Source of the DNA: Clostridia bacterium
GTDB lineage: Bacteria; Bacillota; Clostridia; Peptostreptococcales; Anaerovoracaceae
Direction of reading: 5' to 3'
Assembly: GCA_900754795.1 (NCBI GenBank)
Contig: CAAEEA010000024.1
Span: forward strand, 1 to 12,481
DNA length: 12,481 nucleotides
The notes under the pieces were generated by a model that saw only the letters and a program-made list of their open reading frames with translations, was not told the DNA's origin and made no database searches. Below, piece by piece: positions 12,367-12,481 of the stretch (positions are counted from its first letter, which is position 1; each line of letters begins with the position of its first letter). Position numbers and translations under genes: made by a program.

Positions 12367-12481
12367 TCTCATTAAAAACATTTTATTTATACATTTGTTT
12401 AGGTCAGTTTACAAGGAACTACACGCAGACCGTGAAACGGGCTGCTGACAACAAACGGCGGTATGCTCCCGGAGAGGGCAG
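12367..12481 (+). other. AT-rich intergenic region leading into a structured, gene-less edge
   Basis: No gene can be supported here. The first 45 bases are AT-rich and could hold a promoter (TATACA at 12390 region), then composition turns GC-richer. A stem GCAG-A-CCGT / ACGG-G-CTGC (12425-12445, one A-G mismatch, 3-base loop) is followed by CCCGGAGAG at 12468-12476, a copy of the left arm of the preceding terminator. It may be the leader of the next gene, cut by the window end. Confidence 0.3.

Noticed and set aside
12432..12481. Possible GTG start of a new gene at the right edge
   Set aside because: Only 16 codons are visible, the nearest AAGGA is too far upstream, and the GTG lies inside a hairpin stem.

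Overview
The window looks like chromosomal DNA from an anaerobic, endospore-forming member of the Clostridia (Firmicutes) of middling GC content. The grounds are a zinc-ribbon type S18 in an rpsF-ssb-rpsR block, a type III pantothenate kinase next to an ECF-type vitamin transporter subunit, two sporulation genes (SipL-like and SpoIIR), strong AGGAGG-type ribosome binding sites, and a Re-type citrate synthase in place of the usual Si enzyme. No mobile element, CRISPR array, tRNA or rRNA gene was seen. Genus cannot be fixed from the sequence alone.

Layout. (1) Positions 1-816 (+): the end of rpsF, then ssb and rpsR, closed by an intrinsic terminator shared with the convergent coaX. (2) Positions 827-3774: a coenzyme A module. 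coaX and a PanT-like ECF S component run leftward; coaBC runs rightward from a back-to-back promoter region (about 2463-2516). Pantothenate uptake, its phosphorylation, and the next two CoA steps are all encoded here. (3) Positions 3796-6626 (+): a sporulation module, sipL then spoIIR. sipL has a very good sigma-E promoter match directly downstream of the housekeeping gene coaBC, with no terminator between them. The 14-base promoter spacer is complementary to the sipL ribosome binding site, so only read-through RNA from coaBC could fold the site away. The probable terminator of this unit lies far inside the next, opposite-facing gene. (4) Positions 6322-7023 (-): a small alpha/beta hydrolase whose 3' end overlaps the spoIIR coding end. 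(5) Positions 7125-12365 (+): a four-gene operon of Re-citrate synthase, a GntR/FCD regulator, aconitase and isocitrate dehydrogenase. Together these make 2-oxoglutarate (hence glutamate) from oxaloacetate and acetyl-CoA. Its promoter carries an operator-like dyad and four tandem 8-bp units, and the operon ends at a strong terminator. (6) Positions 12366-12481: AT-rich sequence leading into a GC-richer, hairpin-forming stretch cut by the window end.

The enzymes are individually known families. The least ordinary signals are regulatory: the self-masking sipL start region, the antisense terminator in the hydrolase gene, and the tandem repeats at the citrate operon promoter. Also notable is a CoaBC whose decarboxylase-domain active-site cysteine is replaced by asparagine.
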